A stretch of 64,000 nt of DNA. It comes from Toxoplasma gondii ME49. Lineage: Eukaryota; Apicomplexa; Conoidasida; Eucoccidiorida; Sarcocystidae. Below are positions 61,801 to 64,000 of this stretch, in pieces. A program made the position numbers and the translations under genes. The stretch's first letter is position 1. Every line of letters starts with the position of its first letter. A model generated the notes under the pieces. It did no database searches, was not told the DNA's origin, and saw only the letters and a list, made by a program, of their open reading frames with translations. Location of the stretch: positions 2,412,227-2,476,226 of the forward strand of contig NC_031472.1 in NCBI RefSeq assembly GCF_000006565.2, given 5' to 3'.

Positions 61801-63656
61801 TATATCTGTCGATATCCCTAGATAAGTGTACATGTGTGAATCTGTTATAATTATGTAGATGTGTGCATGTAAATATAAATCGTGCAGTTGTGTGTCACTA
61901 GCTTTTCCAATAAGTCGCCTACTGCCGTATACGTTTCTTATGTGAACTTGAGATATAGAGTTAAATGTACCTGAGTTCATGCACCTGCATCTATCCCACT
62001 CTCCATATGCACATATGTTCACATACATACAGATTTATATATATATATATATATGCATATATTTACATGTATATACATATATGTATGTTCATACTGGAAT
62101 ACGTGCGTCTGTAGGTGAACAACACAGTGGAAGCTTTACGTGTACAGCCGTGACTGTCTTTTGAAACTTTGGCAATGTTTGTTTCTCGCGTTTTCTGTCG
62201 GTGTGCTCTGGTTTGTCTTCGGATTCCTTCGCATGTCTCAGGATTTCTTTCTCTTTCTTGGCTTCCCGGGTTCTCGTCGTTTCTCTCGCTGTCCTCGACT
62301 GCCGTCGTTCTTCTCGTTTTTTTCCTTTCCCCTCTTCTGTGGGCTTTGCTTCAGAGAGCATTGACGTGCCTCTGCTGTCCGAGGACCCTGAGGAACTGCA
62401 GACAGAAATCATGGAGATGTGTGAAAAGCTGTTGGAGGAGACGCGAGAGCGCCGCGAATATGCAGAGCGCACCAGGCAGGCCAACGAGCGCTACGAGAAG
62501 GAGGTAAAGGATTGTTAAATCGGTTTCTCTTGTCTCCGTCGGCTCCGTGTCTCTGTGTGCGTTCGTCAGTGGCTTTCCTTTTTCCGCTGTCTCCGTTTTT
62601 CGCTTGGTGGTCGATCGAGTGTCAGCTGCTTTCAGCGAGGTTGGCTCGCCTTCTCGGGAAGCAGCAGACGAGGCGTTACGTCTCAGTGCACGACGTAGTT
62701 GTCTAGGGAAGCGGGTCTTGGAAACGGTAGAGTATAGGTGCGAAATTCCTCGCATTCACATGCGCGGATAGCAGGCAGGCGCGACGACATGTCTCTAATA
62801 ATAGGCATGAGCTTTGGCGTCATCGACTCTGTCGCTTTTTCTCTTCGTTCCTCCTTCCTCTTCCTCTCTCTGTTCCATCCCCCATCTCCCCCGGGTTCGT
62901 CTCTCCTTTCTCTACCTGCTTTCCGTCTCCCTTCTTGCCTGCCCCGCCGTGCATTCGCGCCGTCTTCTCTTTCCGTTTTTCCTGTTCTTTTCCTTCTCAG
63001 CAACTGGAGAAGCAGGCGAATGAGGAACTCGAAAAGTGCAGAGAGAGGAAAGAGTGGCTGGACAAACGCGACGAGCGCGTGGGTGCGTGGAGAGAATATC
63101 AGGTGCGGTTTCACGAGACGCGACAAAAGCAAGCAAAGAACTTCCCTTCAGCCTCAAAAAGGTGGCCGACATCTCGGCTAGCTTCTCTCTCTGTTCTTCC
63201 GCGACGCTGGTCCTATGCCGCACCGCCGCGCGCGCCGTTCGTTTTCTTCCGACTTTTGACCCCGACTGCATGCGCGAACTGAAGTCGGAAACGCTTTCCA
63301 TGCGTCGATTCTCCCGACTCAAGGTCGAGGGTGCTCGCATCGACTTGACTTGTGTTGCCACGATTGTTTGGTTTCGCCTTTCGTTTCCTGCACGCTTCCG
63401 GTGCCCGCGCGGAAGCTCGAACCTCGCCTTGCCGATTTCGTCTCGTTCATCATTCGCGTTGCGTTCTATGCGCGCTTTTCTCTCTGCTTCACCTGTCCTC
63501 GCCTGTTTCCAGAGTGCCATCCAAGCGAAGGACGTGACGCTTCAAGCTTTCACGGGAGTGAAGCACCGAAGAGAAGAGCGAAAGGAAGACGACCTCGTCC
63601 GCAAGAAGAAGCAAATGCAGGGAATCGACACTTCCTACAAAGACAGCTGGCGGTGA
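58895..63656 (+). CDS. DNAJC8: DNAJC8/SPF31-type J-domain protein (spliceosome-associated)
   Basis: Co-chaperone that stimulates Hsp70; in animals DNAJC8 is a nuclear, spliceosome-associated protein. Eight exons: 58895-59453, 59902-59969, 60224-60280, 60851-60911, 61519-61644, 62355-62503, 63001-63102, 63513-63656. All phases join, giving 421 residues (human protein about 253). Residues 1-185 are an acidic, disordered extension ending in a block (AFELFMSEVKDM) that matches the human start of homology. The J domain covers about 206-275: PFQVLLLGPEASEDDI, QYRKLSLLIHPDK with the HPD triad at about 234-236, then AFQVVNKAYEQL. The rest is a charged helix carrying the family marks DERVGAWREYQ (human DGRVDSWRNFQ) and FTGVKHRREERKEDD. 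The start ATG sits in GCGATGG. The exon-2 acceptor is ambiguous between 59899 and 59902, which would change one residue. The HPD triad and family-specific C-terminus separate it from generic J proteins. Confidence 0.93.
59578..59609. repeat. (AT)n microsatellite
   Basis: Sixteen AT units in intron 1 of the J-protein gene, followed by a TATG/TGTG-rich stretch to about 59690 and preceded by a run of ten C residues at 59524-59533. Confidence 0.92.
60941..60970 (+). repeat. Short tandem repeat of a 9-mer, in a purine-rich intron
   Basis: The unit AGGAACAGG is present a little over three times, the last copy with one change. It lies at the start of the J-protein intron 60912-61518, which is strongly purine-rich (GAGA/GGAA words) on the sense strand for about 450 nt. 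Confidence 0.75.
61769..61790. repeat. (AT)n microsatellite
   Basis: Eleven AT units plus a further interrupted TA stretch to about 61805, in the J-protein intron 61645-62354. Confidence 0.9.
62036..62054. repeat. (AT)n microsatellite
   Basis: Second AT run in the same J-protein intron, followed by ATGCATAT and TACATGTATATACATA-type sequence to about 62090. Confidence 0.9.
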
Positions 63657-64000
63657 ACATCCTGGGGAGAGGAAAGACCGTGGGCGGCAAAGGCCATTCT
63701 CTGGATGACGCGTCAACTTTTCTTGGGGGTGTGGCCTGCTTCTCATGTTTTCTGGACTTCCACAGGAGATCATGTCTTCGGTTGAGAACTGCGCGAGGGA
63801 GTTCGCAGAGCGCTATCTCAAAACTGGTCCTAAACTGAAGCGAGAACAGAGAGACTGTCTGCGTCTCTGAGCTTTGCGTTAGACTCTCATAGTTTCACTG
63901 ACGTGGAGCACAGCAGTGCAAGTTGTGTGAGAGAGTCTTAAAGCGCCCTGCTTTTTGCCGTGCGGCGAGCTGAAGCACGGACTCGCCTTGAGAACGCTGC
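63657..64000. other. 3' flank of the J-protein gene
   Basis: Presumed 3' UTR and downstream sequence up to the window edge. I see no coding block, RNA gene or repeat here. Confidence 0.5.

Noticed and set aside
1..64000. CRISPR arrays, insertion sequences, rRNA operons, operons with ribosome binding sites
   Set aside because: Not seen, and not expected: gene structure is eukaryotic with spliceosomal introns throughout.

Overview
The window is nuclear DNA of a eukaryote with many short exons, GT-AG introns, pyrimidine-rich acceptors, roughly balanced base composition, scattered (AT)n microsatellites and frequent TGCATGC words. The proteins carry long Ser/Arg/Glu-rich insertions, and one gene encodes an axonemal dynein light chain. 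Together this points to a coccidian apicomplexan of the Toxoplasma/Hammondia/Neospora group. Toxoplasma gondii is the most likely source, but the assignment rests on style and gene content, not on a database match.

Layout, left to right. (1) 0.06-14.1 kb, minus: a very large cullin (E3 ubiquitin ligase scaffold). Its conserved blocks can be followed in order through at least twelve exons, and the last exon is off the left edge or only tentatively placed. (2) 14.1-19.3 kb: no gene seen. (3) 19.3-28.4 kb, minus: a four-exon gene for a protein of about 2,410 residues with no recognised domain. (4) 31.2-43.3 kb, minus: a 20-exon C-terminal-motor kinesin of the kinesin-14/KCBP-like type. All 20 exons join in phase. 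(5) 44.9-46.4 kb, plus: a complete six-exon homologue of outer-arm dynein light chain 1 (LC1/DNAL1), head-to-head with the kinesin. (6) 47.4-48.4 kb, plus: a single-exon protein with an N-terminal transposase/Psq-like helix-turn-helix. (7) 49.0-50.0 kb, minus: the 3' part of a multi-pass membrane protein gene. (8) 52.7-57.5 kb, minus: a four-exon fasciclin (FAS1) domain protein whose N-terminus looks like a mitochondrial presequence. (9) 58.9-63.7 kb, plus: an eight-exon DNAJC8/SPF31-type J protein.

The genes do not form an operon-like unit. Two arrangements matter: the kinesin and LC1 share a 1.6-kb intergenic region and both belong to microtubule/axoneme biology, and the FAS1 and DNAJC8 genes diverge from a 1.4-kb region. 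The most unusual structures are a perfect 25-bp inverted repeat with a 5-nt loop in a kinesin intron, a large insertion inside the cullin neddylation domain, the FAS1 fold behind a mitochondrial-type leader, and the transposase-like DNA-binding protein.

Exon borders were set by eye from splice signals, reading phase and family motifs. Phase agreement was used as the main test. UTRs and transcription starts were not placed.
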